DNA of 64,000 bases from Bacteroidaceae bacterium (GTDB lineage Bacteria > Bacteroidota > Bacteroidia > Bacteroidales > Bacteroidaceae): positions 1 through 64,000 of the forward strand of contig JAFZSP010000036.1 of assembly GCA_017619335.1 (NCBI GenBank), in the 5' to 3' direction. A program made the position numbers and the translations under genes. Of this stretch, positions 1-13,949 are shown piece by piece (position 1 is the first letter of the stretch; each line of letters starts with the position of its first letter). The notes beneath the pieces are model-generated. The model had not been told where the DNA came from. It was given only the letters and a program-made list of their open reading frames with translations, and searched no databases.

Positions 1-125
1 CGGTCAAGCATCTGCTCACGAGTCTCAGCCTGCCAGCCGAATTTGCGTATCAGTTCGCGGAACAATGACCAATCTACGGTTGGCACGTTCACGTAAACGC
101 CTTGCATTGTCGCACTGTTTGTCAT
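1..125 (-). CDS. partial small protein, 3' end cut by window edge
   Basis: The first 41 codons of a minus-strand gene are visible, starting at the ATG at 125; an internal ATG seven codons in is an alternative start. The visible part reads MTNSATMQGVYVNVPTVDWS and continues into a short amphipathic stretch (LFRELIRKFGWQ). The style recalls the N-terminus of small antitoxin-like proteins of toxin-antitoxin pairs, but that is only an impression because the rest lies outside the window. A TATCTTTGC box about 100 bases upstream supports transcription on this strand. Confidence 0.5.
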   Translation of the reverse strand, partial: MTNSATMQGVYVNVPTVDWSLFRELIRKFGWQAETREQMLD

Positions 126-222
126 ATTGTTACTATTAAATATACAATGATATAATATTTCTTGCGGAGGCTAATTCATAACCAATATGTCTTGGAAAGG
201 GAATTCTTGCCCAAATCCGAGT

Positions 223-231
223 GCAAAGATA
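223..231 (-). promoter_or_regulatory. Bacteroidetes -7 box
   Basis: TATCTTTGC on the minus strand matches TAnnTTTGY and points at the partial gene that starts at 125, giving a leader of roughly 90 nt. No clear -33 TTTG is seen. Positions 126-369 otherwise hold an A/G-rich stretch with no gene. Confidence 0.45.
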
Positions 232-369
232 GTGAAAAGGTTTGAAAGGAAACGAAAGGAACGGGGAAAAAGTGAGAGGAAAGGGGCAAAAAAGGAGAAA
301 ATCGGGCAAAAAAGGGGTAACTTGATGTCACGCCTTCCCGATTTTAGGGCCTTGGTTCAGTAAGACAGG

Positions 370-525
370 TTATAGCTCCTCGGGCATGAGTTCCACGACT
401 TGACCGCCGCGGGCGACGACGAGTGTGGTGTGGAAGAGGCGTGAACGCTCCACGAGGCGTTCCTGGGCCAGCAGAATACCGCGGTCTATGCGCTGCTGCA
501 TTTCAGCTACTTCTCTTTCATTCAT
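370..525 (-). CDS. 51-residue protein overlapping the zeta-like toxin gene
   Basis: A 51-codon reading frame begins at the ATG at 525, eight bases inside the 3' end of the zeta-like gene, and stops at TAA 370-372. The product is charged, with a predicted helix rich in Glu, Arg and Gln (EMQQRIDRGILLAQERL) and a C-terminus LVVARGGQVVELMPEEL. The overlap implies translational coupling to the kinase gene. Small proteins are often antitoxins of such kinases, but here the small gene comes second, and I do not recognise the family. Confidence 0.5.
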   Translation of the reverse strand: MNEREVAEMQQRIDRGILLAQERLVERSRLFHTTLVVARGGQVVELMPEEL

Positions 526-1120
526 GGTCTTCTGCGGTTTGATAGGTGATAAAATGGTCGTATTTCTCTTGATCTACGACGTTGATTCTCGTGTCCTTCC
601 AGCCGTAGGCGATTTTCTCGCCGGGGCAGTTGGAGTTGTCATAGAGGGTCCAATAGTCCACGACGGGGATGTACAGCTGGAAGAGGTTCTGCAGGCCTGC
701 CTCGTAGCGTCGCAGGATGACGTCTGTGGGGATGTTGTGTCCCCCCTGGCTAACGCGCTTGGCCACTCGTGCCACCGCCTGTTCAGGGGTGGAGAGGGAG
801 AAGAAGAGGAGGGTGACGAAGTAGCCGCGCCGCTGTGCTTGCTGGATGAGCTTCACGTAGGAGCGGGTGGCCAGTGTGGTCTCGAAGGCGAAGGTCTCTC
901 CCTCTTTCAGCAGATGGATGATGCGGTCAATCATCAGTCGTCCTGCCTGGATGGCCACTCCCTCGGGATTGAAGGGGGAGAGTCCCTTGGCGATCTCGTC
1001 GGCATTGACGAATTCGCGGCAGTTGAGCATCTCGGGCAGGACGGTGAAGGAGGCGGTGGTTTTGCCTGCTCCATTGCAGCCCGCGATGATGTAAAGTGTT
1101 CTTTTCTTCTGGTCCGACAT
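518..1120 (-). CDS. zeta-toxin-family P-loop kinase
   Basis: The 200-residue protein has a Walker A motif GCNGAGKTT near residues 14-22, a NADEIAKGLSP segment near residue 40 and FETTLATRSY near residue 80, all typical of the zeta toxin / UDP-GlcNAc kinase-like P-loop family. Characterised zeta toxins phosphorylate UDP-GlcNAc and block cell-wall synthesis; many chromosomal relatives have no demonstrated toxicity. The start at 1120 lies about 20 bases downstream of a TACCTTTGT box. The 51-residue gene overlaps its end. No epsilon-type antitoxin is seen, so the toxin role is inferred from the fold only. Confidence 0.8.
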   Translation of the reverse strand: MSDQKKRTLYIIAGCNGAGKTTASFTVLPEMLNCREFVNADEIAKGLSPFNPEGVAIQAGRLMIDRIIHLLKEGETFAFETTLATRSYVKLIQQAQRRGYFVTLLFFSLSTPEQAVARVAKRVSQGGHNIPTDVILRRYEAGLQNLFQLYIPVVDYWTLYDNSNCPGEKIAYGWKDTRINVVDQEKYDHFITYQTAEDHE

Positions 1121-1144
1121 GATGTTTTCTCTTTGGTTTCGGCT

Positions 1145-1153
1145 ACAAAGGTA
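1145..1153 (-). promoter_or_regulatory. -7 box of the zeta-like gene
   Basis: TACCTTTGT on the minus strand matches TAnnTTTGY and lies about 25 bases upstream of the ATG at 1120. Just upstream is a short ttcaagt-type simple repeat (about 1165-1190). Confidence 0.5.
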
Positions 1154-1223
1154 GGGAGAAATTTGGTTTCAAGTTTCAAGTTTCAGGTTTAAAGTGGGAG
1201 AGAGGGACGTTCTTTTAGTTTTT

Positions 1224-1910
1224 TTAACGTTTCTTGCCTTTCAGGAGGTCTGGACGCAAGCGTTGTGTGCGTTCCAGGCTCTGCTGAAGTTCCCACTCCT
1301 TGATGCGTGCCTCGTGTCCGGAGAGGAGCACGTCCGGCACGCGCCATCCTTTGTAGTCGGCGGGTCGTGTATAGACGGGCGCGGCGAGGAGATTGTCCTG
1401 GAAGGAATCTGAGAGGGCGCTCTGCTCGTCACCGATGGCTCCTGGGATGACGCGGACAATGGCGTCGGCCATCACGGCAGCAGGCAGCTCGCCGCCCGTG
1501 AGGACGTAGTCCCCGATGGATACTTCCTTGGTAATCAGGTGCTCACGGATGCGGTAGTCGATGCCTTTGTAGTGTCCGCAGAGGATGATGATGTTCTCAC
1601 AGAGGGAGAGCTCATTGGCCATCGGCTGGGAGAACTGCTCACCATCGGGTGTGGTGAAGATGATCTGGTCATAATGACGTTCTGCGGTGAGGGCACTGAT
1701 GCAGCGGTCGATGGGTTCGCACTGCATGACCATTCCTGCGAAGCCGCCAAAGGGGTAGTCATCGATGCGGCGGTCCTTGCGCACGGCGTAGTCGCGCAGG
1801 TTGTGCAGATGGATTTCCACCAGTCCGCGTTTCTGGGCGCGGCCGATGATGCTCTCCTGAAGGAAGCCCTCGATGAGCTGGGGGAGTACGGTGATGATGT
1901 CTATGCGCAT
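1224..1910 (-). CDS. trmD: tRNA (guanine37-N1)-methyltransferase
   Basis: This 228-residue SPOUT methyltransferase uses S-adenosylmethionine to methylate N1 of G37 next to the anticodon of certain tRNAs, preventing +1 frameshifting. The N-terminus [11 protein letters not shown], the FGGFAGMVM segment, [14 protein letters not shown] and [15 protein letters not shown] are family hallmarks of the trefoil-knot cofactor site. The ATG at 1910 was chosen because it gives the normal family N-terminus. It begins two bases after the stop codon of the SNF2 helicase, so the two genes are surely one transcript. Confidence 0.97.
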   Translation of the reverse strand: MRIDIITVLPQLIEGFLQESIIGRAQKRGLVEIHLHNLRDYAVRKDRRIDDYPFGGFAGMVMQCEPIDRCISALTAERHYDQIIFTTPDGEQFSQPMANELSLCENIIILCGHYKGIDYRIREHLITKEVSIGDYVLTGGELPAAVMADAIVRVIPGAIGDEQSALSDSFQDNLLAAPVYTRPADYKGWRVPDVLLSGHEARIKEWELQQSLERTQRLRPDLLKGKKR

Positions 1911-1912
1911 GG

Positions 1913-8075
<6,163 letters not shown>

Positions 8076-8095
8076 TCTGCGTGACCGTCCGGCGG

Positions 8096-9034
8096 TCAGA
8101 CGGAGCCTGTGTTCACGATGGGCTGGGCGTTGTCCTCGCCGCAGAGCACCACGAGGAGGTTGGAGACCATCTGGGCTTTCTTGTCGTCGTCCAGACGGAC
8201 GATATCCTGATCCTGTAGCTGGTCCAGTGCCATCTTCACCATGGAGACAGCGCCTTCCACAATCTTCTCGCGGGCGGCAATAATGGCTGTGGCCTGCTGG
8301 CGACGCAGCATGACGGCTGCAATCTCCGGGGCGTAGGCCAGGTAGTTGATGCGGGCTTCCACCACTTCGATGCCAGCCATTGCCAGCCGCTCGGTCAGCT
8401 TCTGTTCCAGCTGGTCGTTGATCTCCTCGCCGCCGCTGCGCAGGGTGATGTCGGAGGATTGAGACTCGGTGTCGTCATAGGCGTACTGCCCGGCCACCTG
8501 ACGCAGGGCAGCGTCGCTCTGCACACGCACGAAGCGCTCGAAGGCGGCCATCATGGATTTCAGGTCGGTGCCCACCTGGGCATTGTTGGCGGCCATCGTC
8601 TGGGAGTCAATCTCGAAGAGGGCCTTGTAGGTGTCCTTCAGTTTCCACACCAGCACCAGACCGATCATCACGGGATTGCCTTCCTTGTCGTTGACCTTGA
8701 TGGGTTCTGCATCCAGGTTGCGGGCACGCAGGGACAGTTTCTTGGTGACCGTGAAGGGGTTGATCCAGAAGTAGCCCGTGCGCGTGAACGTTCCTACATA
8801 TTTTCCGAAGAACATCACCACGCGGGCCTCGCCGGGTTCCAGCATCATGAAACCTGCCCAGAGGAACAGGGAGACCAGAAGAATGGCGGCGCTGCACACG
8901 CCCCACTGCCAGACTTCCTGATCGATGGCCAGTACCAACAAAACGGTGGCACCAATCGTCAGTGCCAGATTCAGGAACAGCATACCGAAACCGTTCAGTG
9001 TGGTTCCTTTGTAAGCAAACTCTTTGTTTTCCAT
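8096..9034 (-). CDS. SPFH/band-7 domain membrane protein
   Basis: The 312-residue protein has two hydrophobic segments near residues 16-36 and 44-64, followed by an SPFH (stomatin/prohibitin/flotillin) domain beginning [17 protein letters not shown] and ending in a predicted coiled region. Such proteins form oligomeric scaffolds in membrane microdomains, often with proteases; no specific partner is encoded here. A GC-rich hairpin TGACCG/CGGTCA at 8082-8098 overlaps the stop codon and may mark the convergent end of ligA and this gene. No convincing promoter box was found upstream. Confidence 0.88.
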   Translation of the reverse strand: MENKEFAYKGTTLNGFGMLFLNLALTIGATVLLVLAIDQEVWQWGVCSAAILLVSLFLWAGFMMLEPGEARVVMFFGKYVGTFTRTGYFWINPFTVTKKLSLRARNLDAEPIKVNDKEGNPVMIGLVLVWKLKDTYKALFEIDSQTMAANNAQVGTDLKSMMAAFERFVRVQSDAALRQVAGQYAYDDTESQSSDITLRSGGEEINDQLEQKLTERLAMAGIEVVEARINYLAYAPEIAAVMLRRQQATAIIAAREKIVEGAVSMVKMALDQLQDQDIVRLDDDKKAQMVSNLLVVLCGEDNAQPIVNTGSV

Positions 9035-9116
9035 AATCTTTTCTATATTTCGGGTCGATTACTTTGCCCTTGATGGAAGAGAGGGTAGGGAAGTGACCCT
9101 CAATCGGAGAAAAACC

Positions 9117-9482
9117 TCACTTGAAGACAAAATAGACAGCGAGAACCAGACAGACGAAAGCCGCTAAGTGGTTCCACTGCAGGCTGTGTCCCTGGAACAG
9201 AAACCCTATGATGATGGTGAACACTGTCAGTGAGATGACCTCCTGAATGACTTTCAGCTGCACCAGCGAGAACGGACCGCCGTTGCCCTCGAAACCGATG
9301 CGGTTGGCCGGCACGGCAAAGCAGTACTCGATGAAGGCAATGCCCCAGGAGAACGCGATGACGGCAATGAGGGGCCAGTTGGTGCTGACGCCCGACGCCT
9401 GAAGGCGTAAGTGGCCGTACCAGGCAAAAGTCATGAAAATGTTGCTCGTGACGAGCAGAAGAATGGTCTGTAAAGAAGCCAT
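9117..9482 (-). CDS. DMT-superfamily small membrane protein (DUF486)
   Basis: The 121-residue protein is almost entirely hydrophobic, with four predicted transmembrane segments and the IAFIEYCFAVPANRIG motif typical of the DUF486 branch of the drug/metabolite transporter superfamily. The substrate is unknown. The ATG at 9482 (MASLQT) was preferred over an upstream TTG because it leaves room for a leader after the TAACTTTGC box. It is divergent from the ECF sigma factor gene. Confidence 0.85.
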   Translation of the reverse strand: MASLQTILLLVTSNIFMTFAWYGHLRLQASGVSTNWPLIAVIAFSWGIAFIEYCFAVPANRIGFEGNGGPFSLVQLKVIQEVISLTVFTIIIGFLFQGHSLQWNHLAAFVCLVLAVYFVFK

Positions 9483-9531
9483 AAAAAGATGAGTTTTATA
9501 CAAATTTTGGGTGTATGGTCATTTTTCGGGC

Positions 9532-9540
9532 GCAAAGTTA
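9532..9540 (-). promoter_or_regulatory. -7 box of the DUF486 gene
   Basis: TAACTTTGC on the minus strand, 50 bases upstream of the ATG at 9482 and only about 20 bases from the divergent sigma-factor promoter. Confidence 0.55.
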
Positions 9541-9562
9541 CTGCTTTTTCCAGAAAAGTGTG

Positions 9563-9571
9563 TATCTTTGC
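9563..9571 (+). promoter_or_regulatory. -7 box of the ECF sigma operon
   Basis: TATCTTTGC on the plus strand gives a leader of about 50 nt before the ATG at 9628. This rules out the upstream in-frame start at 9511, which lies before the promoter. Confidence 0.65.
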
Positions 9572-9627
9572 ACCGAAAATGTTCACAAAGGGTGCGCGAA
9601 AACGCGAAAACCCCTCAAAAAGAGACC

Positions 9628-10179
9628 ATGCAAGTCGTCTGGAACGAGAAACTCATCGTGGAGCAGCTGCGCGAGCCACAGACTCGCGAGCGCGCCTTCA
9701 CGCAGTTAGTGGAGCACTTCAGAGAGCAGCTCTACTGGCAGATTCGTCGCATGGTGCTCTTGCACGACGATGCCGACGACGTCCTGCAGAACACCTTCAT
9801 GAAAGCCTGGACGGGGCTCGATGGCTTCCGAGGCGACGCACAGCTCTCCACATGGCTCTTCCGCATCGCCAACAACGAGACGCTGAACTTCCTGGAACGC
9901 CGCCGACAGGCCATGAGCTTAGATGAGGACGGTGTGGCCAGTGTGGCTGCCACCCTCCAGGGAGACCCCTATTTTGACGGTGACGAGACTGAACAACAGC
10001 TACAGGAAGCCATTGCAGGACTGCCGGATAAGCAGCGACAAGTCTTCAACCTCAAGTACTTCCAGGAGATGAAGTACGAGGATATGAGCGAACTCCTGGG
10101 CACCAGCGTGGGCGCTCTGAAAGCGTCTTATCACCACGCAGTGAAAAAAATCTCAGACTTTTTCCAGTCCCACGATTAA
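9628..10179 (+). CDS. ECF-type RNA polymerase sigma factor
   Basis: The 183-residue protein has sigma region 2 (DDADDVLQNTFMKAWTGLDG and the -10 recognition helix near STWLFRIANNETLNFLE) and region 4 (LPDKQRQVFNLKYFQEMKYE with a helix-turn-helix around LGTSVGALKASYHHAVKK). It directs core polymerase to a stress or envelope regulon. The next gene encodes a small single-pass membrane protein placed as an anti-sigma factor would be, and the third gene a Spy/CpxP-like periplasmic protein, so an envelope-stress unit is likely. It appears to be expressed from a housekeeping-type -7 box. Confidence 0.93.
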   Translation: MQVVWNEKLIVEQLREPQTRERAFTQLVEHFREQLYWQIRRMVLLHDDADDVLQNTFMKAWTGLDGFRGDAQLSTWLFRIANNETLNFLERRRQAMSLDEDGVASVAATLQGDPYFDGDETEQQLQEAIAGLPDKQRQVFNLKYFQEMKYEDMSELLGTSVGALKASYHHAVKKISDFFQSHD

Positions 10180-10230
10180 ACCTTTCACAATAACGTGGGT
10201 CAAAGTAACAGATTAAAAACATAAAAGGTT

Positions 10231-10590
10231 ATGATAGAAGAAGATATCATTCGCAAGCACGACTCCGGACGCAACCCGTTCCGGACGCCTGAGGGCTACT
10301 TCGAGAACTTCACGGACCGTCTGATGCAGCGCATCGCTGAAGAAGAGAAGGCTCACGTGAAGGTGATTCCCATGAAGCCCCGGAAGAGACTCATGCGCTG
10401 GGCTGTCGCAGCTGCCATTGTTGGCATCTTTGCCGTTGCCGGTACCTATATCTATAAGCACCAGTCCCCGCTGGCACCTCAGACAGACTTCGCAGAATTC
10501 GCCTACAACGAAGACAACCTGGAGGACATCCTCGACTATGAAATGCTGGACAACAACCAGATTGCCTACTACCTGACAGAAGCTTACTAA
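10231..10590 (+). CDS. single-pass membrane protein, likely anti-sigma regulator
   Basis: The 119-residue protein begins with a cytoplasmic stretch containing NPFRTPEGYFENF, a motif common in Bacteroidetes proteins encoded behind ECF sigma genes. One transmembrane helix follows near residues 55-73 (AVAAAIVGIFAVAGTYIY) and an acidic extracytoplasmic tail. Its place directly after the sigma gene and the inner-membrane topology suggest it sequesters the sigma factor. It lacks the ZAS/HxxxCxxC zinc anti-sigma motif, so this role is inferred from context. Confidence 0.7.
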   Translation: MIEEDIIRKHDSGRNPFRTPEGYFENFTDRLMQRIAEEEKAHVKVIPMKPRKRLMRWAVAAAIVGIFAVAGTYIYKHQSPLAPQTDFAEFAYNEDNLEDILDYEMLDNNQIAYYLTEAY

Positions 10591-10612
10591 CCACAGAAAA
10601 GATTTGAAGAAC

Positions 10613-11119
10613 ATGAAAAGATTCACTCTCATCCCACTGATGTTGTTCATCTCTATCTGCTGCTGGGCACAGCCACAGCCTCAGAATGGCCAACCACGCT
10701 TCGACCCCGAAAAGTTCAAGCAGATGGTGGAGCAGTCACTCACCGCAGCGGCCGAGTTCACCCCCGAGGAGGCGAAAGCGTTCTTCCCCCTCTATAATGA
10801 GATGCGTGATCGCCAGCGGGAAAACGGCAGACAGATTCACGAACTGAAGAAAAACTGCTCCGGAGACTCCAAGGTTTGCGCAGCTACTATCCTCAAAATC
10901 AAACAGCTGCAAGTGGAAATGGCCAACATGGAGCAGGATTATTACAAACGCATGATAAAAGCCGTGCCGCCCGAGAAAGTCTTCAAGGTCATGAAGGCCG
11001 AAGACGATTTCCATCGCCGCATGGTACAGGGACAGCGCCGCGATGGCAATGGCAAAGGCATGCGCCGTGATGGCAATGGCCAGCGAAAAAACGGACGTCA
11101 CTCAGAGTCTGCCAAGTAA
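10613..11119 (+). CDS. Spy/CpxP-like periplasmic protein
   Basis: The 168-residue product has a clear signal peptide (MKRFTLIPLMLFISICCWAQ). A helical region follows with FTPEEAKAFFPLYNEMRD and ATILKIKQLQVEMANMEQDYY, resembling LTXXQ/Spy-type periplasmic chaperones that sense envelope stress. The last 35 residues are a basic, repetitive GNGKGMRRDGNG tail of low complexity. The ATG at 10613 is preferred to a TTG nine bases upstream because it starts the signal peptide directly. It is the third gene of the sigma-factor operon. Confidence 0.7.
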   Translation: MKRFTLIPLMLFISICCWAQPQPQNGQPRFDPEKFKQMVEQSLTAAAEFTPEEAKAFFPLYNEMRDRQRENGRQIHELKKNCSGDSKVCAATILKIKQLQVEMANMEQDYYKRMIKAVPPEKVFKVMKAEDDFHRRMVQGQRRDGNGKGMRRDGNGQRKNGRHSESAK

Positions 11120-11160
11120 CCTGTTTCTCTTTTGTTCCTTGACCCTTCATCTTATTTCCC

Positions 11161-12078
11161 ATGTCCTTGCTCACCACCAATATCGGTTCCCTCACGCTGA
11201 AGAATCCTGTCATGACAGCTTCCGGCACCTTTGGCTATGGTCTGGAATTTGCTGATTTTGTGGATCTTTCCCAGCTCGGAGGCATCATTGTCAAAGGCAC
11301 CACACTGGAACCCCGTCAGGGAAATCCGTACCCCCGTATGGCGGAGACGGCCCAGGGGATGCTCAACTGCGTGGGCTTGCAGAACAAGGGCGTAGATTAT
11401 TTCTGTGAGCACATCTATCCCCAGCTCCGTGACCTCGACACCGCCGTGCTCGTCAACGTCAGTGGCCACAGCCCCGAGACCTACGCCGAGTGTGCCCGCC
11501 GCATTGCCGAACTGCTTGGTATTCCAGCCATTGAACTCAACATCTCTTGCCCGAATGTGAAGCAGGGCGGAATGGCTTTCGGCGTGACCCCAGAGGGAGC
11601 TGCCAGTGTCGTCAGAGCCGTCAGAGCTGTCTATCCCAAGACACTCATCGTCAAGCTCTCGCCGAATGTCACCTCCATTGCCGAGATTGCCCGCGCAGTG
11701 GAAGCAGAAGGTGCCGACGCCGTCTCGCTCATTAACACCCTCATGGGAATGGCCATTGATGCAGAGCGTCGCCGCCCCGTGTTGAGTATTGGTACGGGTG
11801 GCCTTTCGGGTCCGGCTGTGAAACCCGTGGCGCTGCGTATGGTCTGGCAAGTTTTTGATGCTGTGAAGATTCCTATCGTGGGTTTGGGTGGCATCATGAA
11901 CGCCACAGACGCCATCGAGTTCATTCTGGCTGGAGCCTCTGCCATTGAAATCGGTACCGCCAACTTCATCGACCCCGCTGTTACCATCAAGGTAATTGAC
12001 GGCATCCGAGATTATCTGGAACGCCACCATTTCTCTTCTGTTCGCGAGCTTATAGGCCTTGCCCATCAGAGCGCCTGA
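11161..12078 (+). CDS. pyrD: dihydroorotate dehydrogenase, class 1B catalytic subunit
   Basis: PyrD oxidises dihydroorotate to orotate in pyrimidine synthesis. The 305-residue TIM barrel carries FMN-site motifs and the class-1 active-site cysteine in [13 protein letters not shown], with [20 protein letters not shown] near the phosphate-binding end. The sequence is of the NAD-linked 1B type, which works with the iron-sulfur flavoprotein PyrK. In many Bacteroidetes pyrK lies directly upstream; here the preceding gene is the Spy-like protein, so PyrK must be encoded elsewhere or be absent. Confidence 0.95.
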   Translation: MSLLTTNIGSLTLKNPVMTASGTFGYGLEFADFVDLSQLGGIIVKGTTLEPRQGNPYPRMAETAQGMLNCVGLQNKGVDYFCEHIYPQLRDLDTAVLVNVSGHSPETYAECARRIAELLGIPAIELNISCPNVKQGGMAFGVTPEGAASVVRAVRAVYPKTLIVKLSPNVTSIAEIARAVEAEGADAVSLINTLMGMAIDAERRRPVLSIGTGGLSGPAVKPVALRMVWQVFDAVKIPIVGLGGIMNATDAIEFILAGASAIEIGTANFIDPAVTIKVIDGIRDYLERHHFSSVRELIGLAHQSA

Positions 12079-12101
12079 ATACTTCATTCTTCCATCAAAC
12101 C

Positions 12102-13055
12102 ATGCGCCTCACCCGCACAGAAAGTCGTGCAGTTCTCCTTGTTTTCGTTGCCCTTTTGGCATTGATGGGAGGCATCCTTCTGGATCGCTGGTTATTCCAT
12201 CCACTGCCTGCACCGTTAGTGTTGGACGAGATCGTGATGGACTCTTTGAATGGCGCAAGGAGTGGGGGAGAAAGTGACAGCGAGAAGGCTGTTTCTCACA
12301 GAAGTGCTGATGCCGCTGCTTCTTATGCAGTCCCAATTCAGCGGCCCGAAACCTTCTCTTTTGACCCCAATACAGCCGACAGCACTACATTCCTGCGTCT
12401 TGGTTTGGCTCCTTGGCAGGTGCGTAATATATATAAGTATCGCGCGCGAGGAGGCCGTTATCATCGTCCCGAAGACTTCAAACGTGTTTATGGCATGACG
12501 CCAGAGCTTTGGGAACGCCTCGCTCCCGTTATTCGCATTGATCCCAAGTACCGTTACTTCACGGCAGAAGACCTCCGTCCAGACACTGCTGCCCACAGGA
12601 AAGCCGCAGTCCCTCGTGATACCATTCACCAGCCAGCCAAGTTCACTACCCTCACTCCTGTTGACTTGAACACCGCCGACACCACCCTCCTGAAGTGCAT
12701 CCCAGGTATCGCTTCCTATCGGGCCAGGCAGATTGTCCGTTATCGTGAACGGCTTGGCGGTTTTGTTTCCTTGGAACAGCTCTCTGAAATAGAGGCGCTT
12801 ACACAATATCCTGACGTTCTTCCGTCACTGCTTCCTTGGCTCCGTTTGGAGACTGGTGTCTATCGGAAGATGAATGTGAACAAACTCTCCCTGACCCAAC
12901 TCGGGCGGCATCCCTATATGGGATTCGCGCGGGCTCGTGCCATAGATAATTATCGTCAACTTCACGGCAAAATACAATCTCTCAGGGACTTGTGTCTTCT
13001 CCCCGAGTTTCCGGAAGACGCCATTCAGCGTCTCATGCCTTACGTGGAATTCTGA
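12102..13055 (+). CDS. helix-hairpin-helix protein with N-terminal membrane anchor
   Basis: The 317-residue protein has one N-terminal transmembrane segment (AVLLVFVALLALMGGILL) and then three ComEA-like helix-hairpin-helix modules: DPNTADSTTFLRLGLAPWQV near residue 90, DLNTADTTLLKCIPGI near 188 and MNVNKLSLTQLGRHPYMGF near 258. ComEA proteins bind extracellular DNA during competence. Bacteroidetes members of this tandem type are widespread and poorly studied, so a DNA-binding role at the membrane is an inference. It follows pyrD by 23 bases. Confidence 0.85.
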   Translation: MRLTRTESRAVLLVFVALLALMGGILLDRWLFHPLPAPLVLDEIVMDSLNGARSGGESDSEKAVSHRSADAAASYAVPIQRPETFSFDPNTADSTTFLRLGLAPWQVRNIYKYRARGGRYHRPEDFKRVYGMTPELWERLAPVIRIDPKYRYFTAEDLRPDTAAHRKAAVPRDTIHQPAKFTTLTPVDLNTADTTLLKCIPGIASYRARQIVRYRERLGGFVSLEQLSEIEALTQYPDVLPSLLPWLRLETGVYRKMNVNKLSLTQLGRHPYMGFARARAIDNYRQLHGKIQSLRDLCLLPEFPEDAIQRLMPYVEF

Positions 13056-13067
13056 AATACTGAAGAA

Positions 13068-13505
13068 TCAGTCTTTCATCAGCTTTTCCAGGAAATCATC
13101 CAGTTCCTTGTCTAAACCTTGCAGAAGTTCTGTGTCCAAGATGATGGTGTCATCATCCACCAAGTAAAGGTCTTGCAGTGTCTCGCCGTCTTCACTCATG
13201 AGGACAAATGAGAAGGGGCGGAGGATGCTCATCTGATCCACCTCTTCCCGCAACTGATTGAGACACTGTTTGATGATGATGGCTGCACTCTCATACAAGT
13301 CTTCATCCGTTGGTTCCAACCATTGTTCAATGACGGCACGATCCAATTCTTCCATGTCGTCGTTGAACGTCATGAGTTCACCACTGTCGGGCTTTACCTG
13401 GAAATGAATGTCTGTGAGTACTGCATCGGCATCAGCTGGGAATTTGGCAGCTACTTTCCGAATGACGCGCTCGATTTGGCTCTTGGTTTGCGGTGTTGCT
13501 TTCAT
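13068..13505 (-). CDS. conserved acidic protein of unknown function
   Basis: This 145-residue cytoplasmic protein is strongly acidic, with no signal peptide or membrane segment. It contains FPADADAVLTDIHFQVKPDS and VLMSEDGETLQDLYLVDDDT. I do not recognise a domain. It is convergent with the helix-hairpin-helix gene; a small ACTGA/TCAGT hairpin overlaps the junction at 13059-13072. Confidence 0.75.
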   Translation of the reverse strand: MKATPQTKSQIERVIRKVAAKFPADADAVLTDIHFQVKPDSGELMTFNDDMEELDRAVIEQWLEPTDEDLYESAAIIIKQCLNQLREEVDQMSILRPFSFVLMSEDGETLQDLYLVDDDTIILDTELLQGLDKELDDFLEKLMKD

Positions 13506-13545
13506 ATCCCCTTCTTCTCCTAATAGATGCGTTGGATGAAGTGAT

Positions 13546-13854
13546 TTACCTGATGGAAACTTTCCTGACGACCTTCCCCACTTTTAGGAAGTAACAGCCG
13601 CGTTGCAGATTCAGGTGCAGTGTCTTGTCTTCACTGTCAATCTTGATGGTGCCCACGCGAACTCCGGCAAGGTCATAAATTTCCAGCGTCTTGCCGGCAG
13701 CTCCTGTCACACGCACTTGTGAACCGGAGACGGTGAGCTGAACAGCGGGTGTCAGTTCTGCTTCTATCAAGTTGTCGTCCACTTCTTCCATCGCCCAAGA
13801 ACAGACGGGGAAGACGGTGGCTAAAAGTGCCAATATGATGTAGATTTTCTTCAT
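13546..13854 (-). CDS. secreted mini-protein made of a T9SS-type C-terminal domain
   Basis: After a signal peptide (MKKIYIILALLATVFPVCSW) only about 80 residues remain. The last 65 have the pattern of a type IX secretion sorting domain: LEIYDLAGVRVGTIKI, then LQRGCYFLKVGKVVRKVSIR at the C-terminus. There is no cargo domain. The ATG at 13854 fits the spacing to the TACATTTGC box at 13885-13893 better than the ATG at 13866. Its function is unknown; it could be a stand-alone beta-sandwich adhesin or a relic. Confidence 0.7.
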   Translation of the reverse strand: MKKIYIILALLATVFPVCSWAMEEVDDNLIEAELTPAVQLTVSGSQVRVTGAAGKTLEIYDLAGVRVGTIKIDSEDKTLHLNLQRGCYFLKVGKVVRKVSIR

Positions 13855-13884
13855 GCGATGTGCCATTTTTATTAAATATCCGCT

Positions 13885-13893
13885 GCAAATGTA
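13885..13893 (-). promoter_or_regulatory. -7 box of the T9SS-domain mini-protein
   Basis: TACATTTGC on the minus strand, 31 bases upstream of the ATG at 13854. Confidence 0.55.
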
Positions 13894-13949
13894 GGTTTTT
13901 TCTGCGGTTCGTGCAAATTTTTTTGGCAAAAAAGACAATAAAACAGCAT

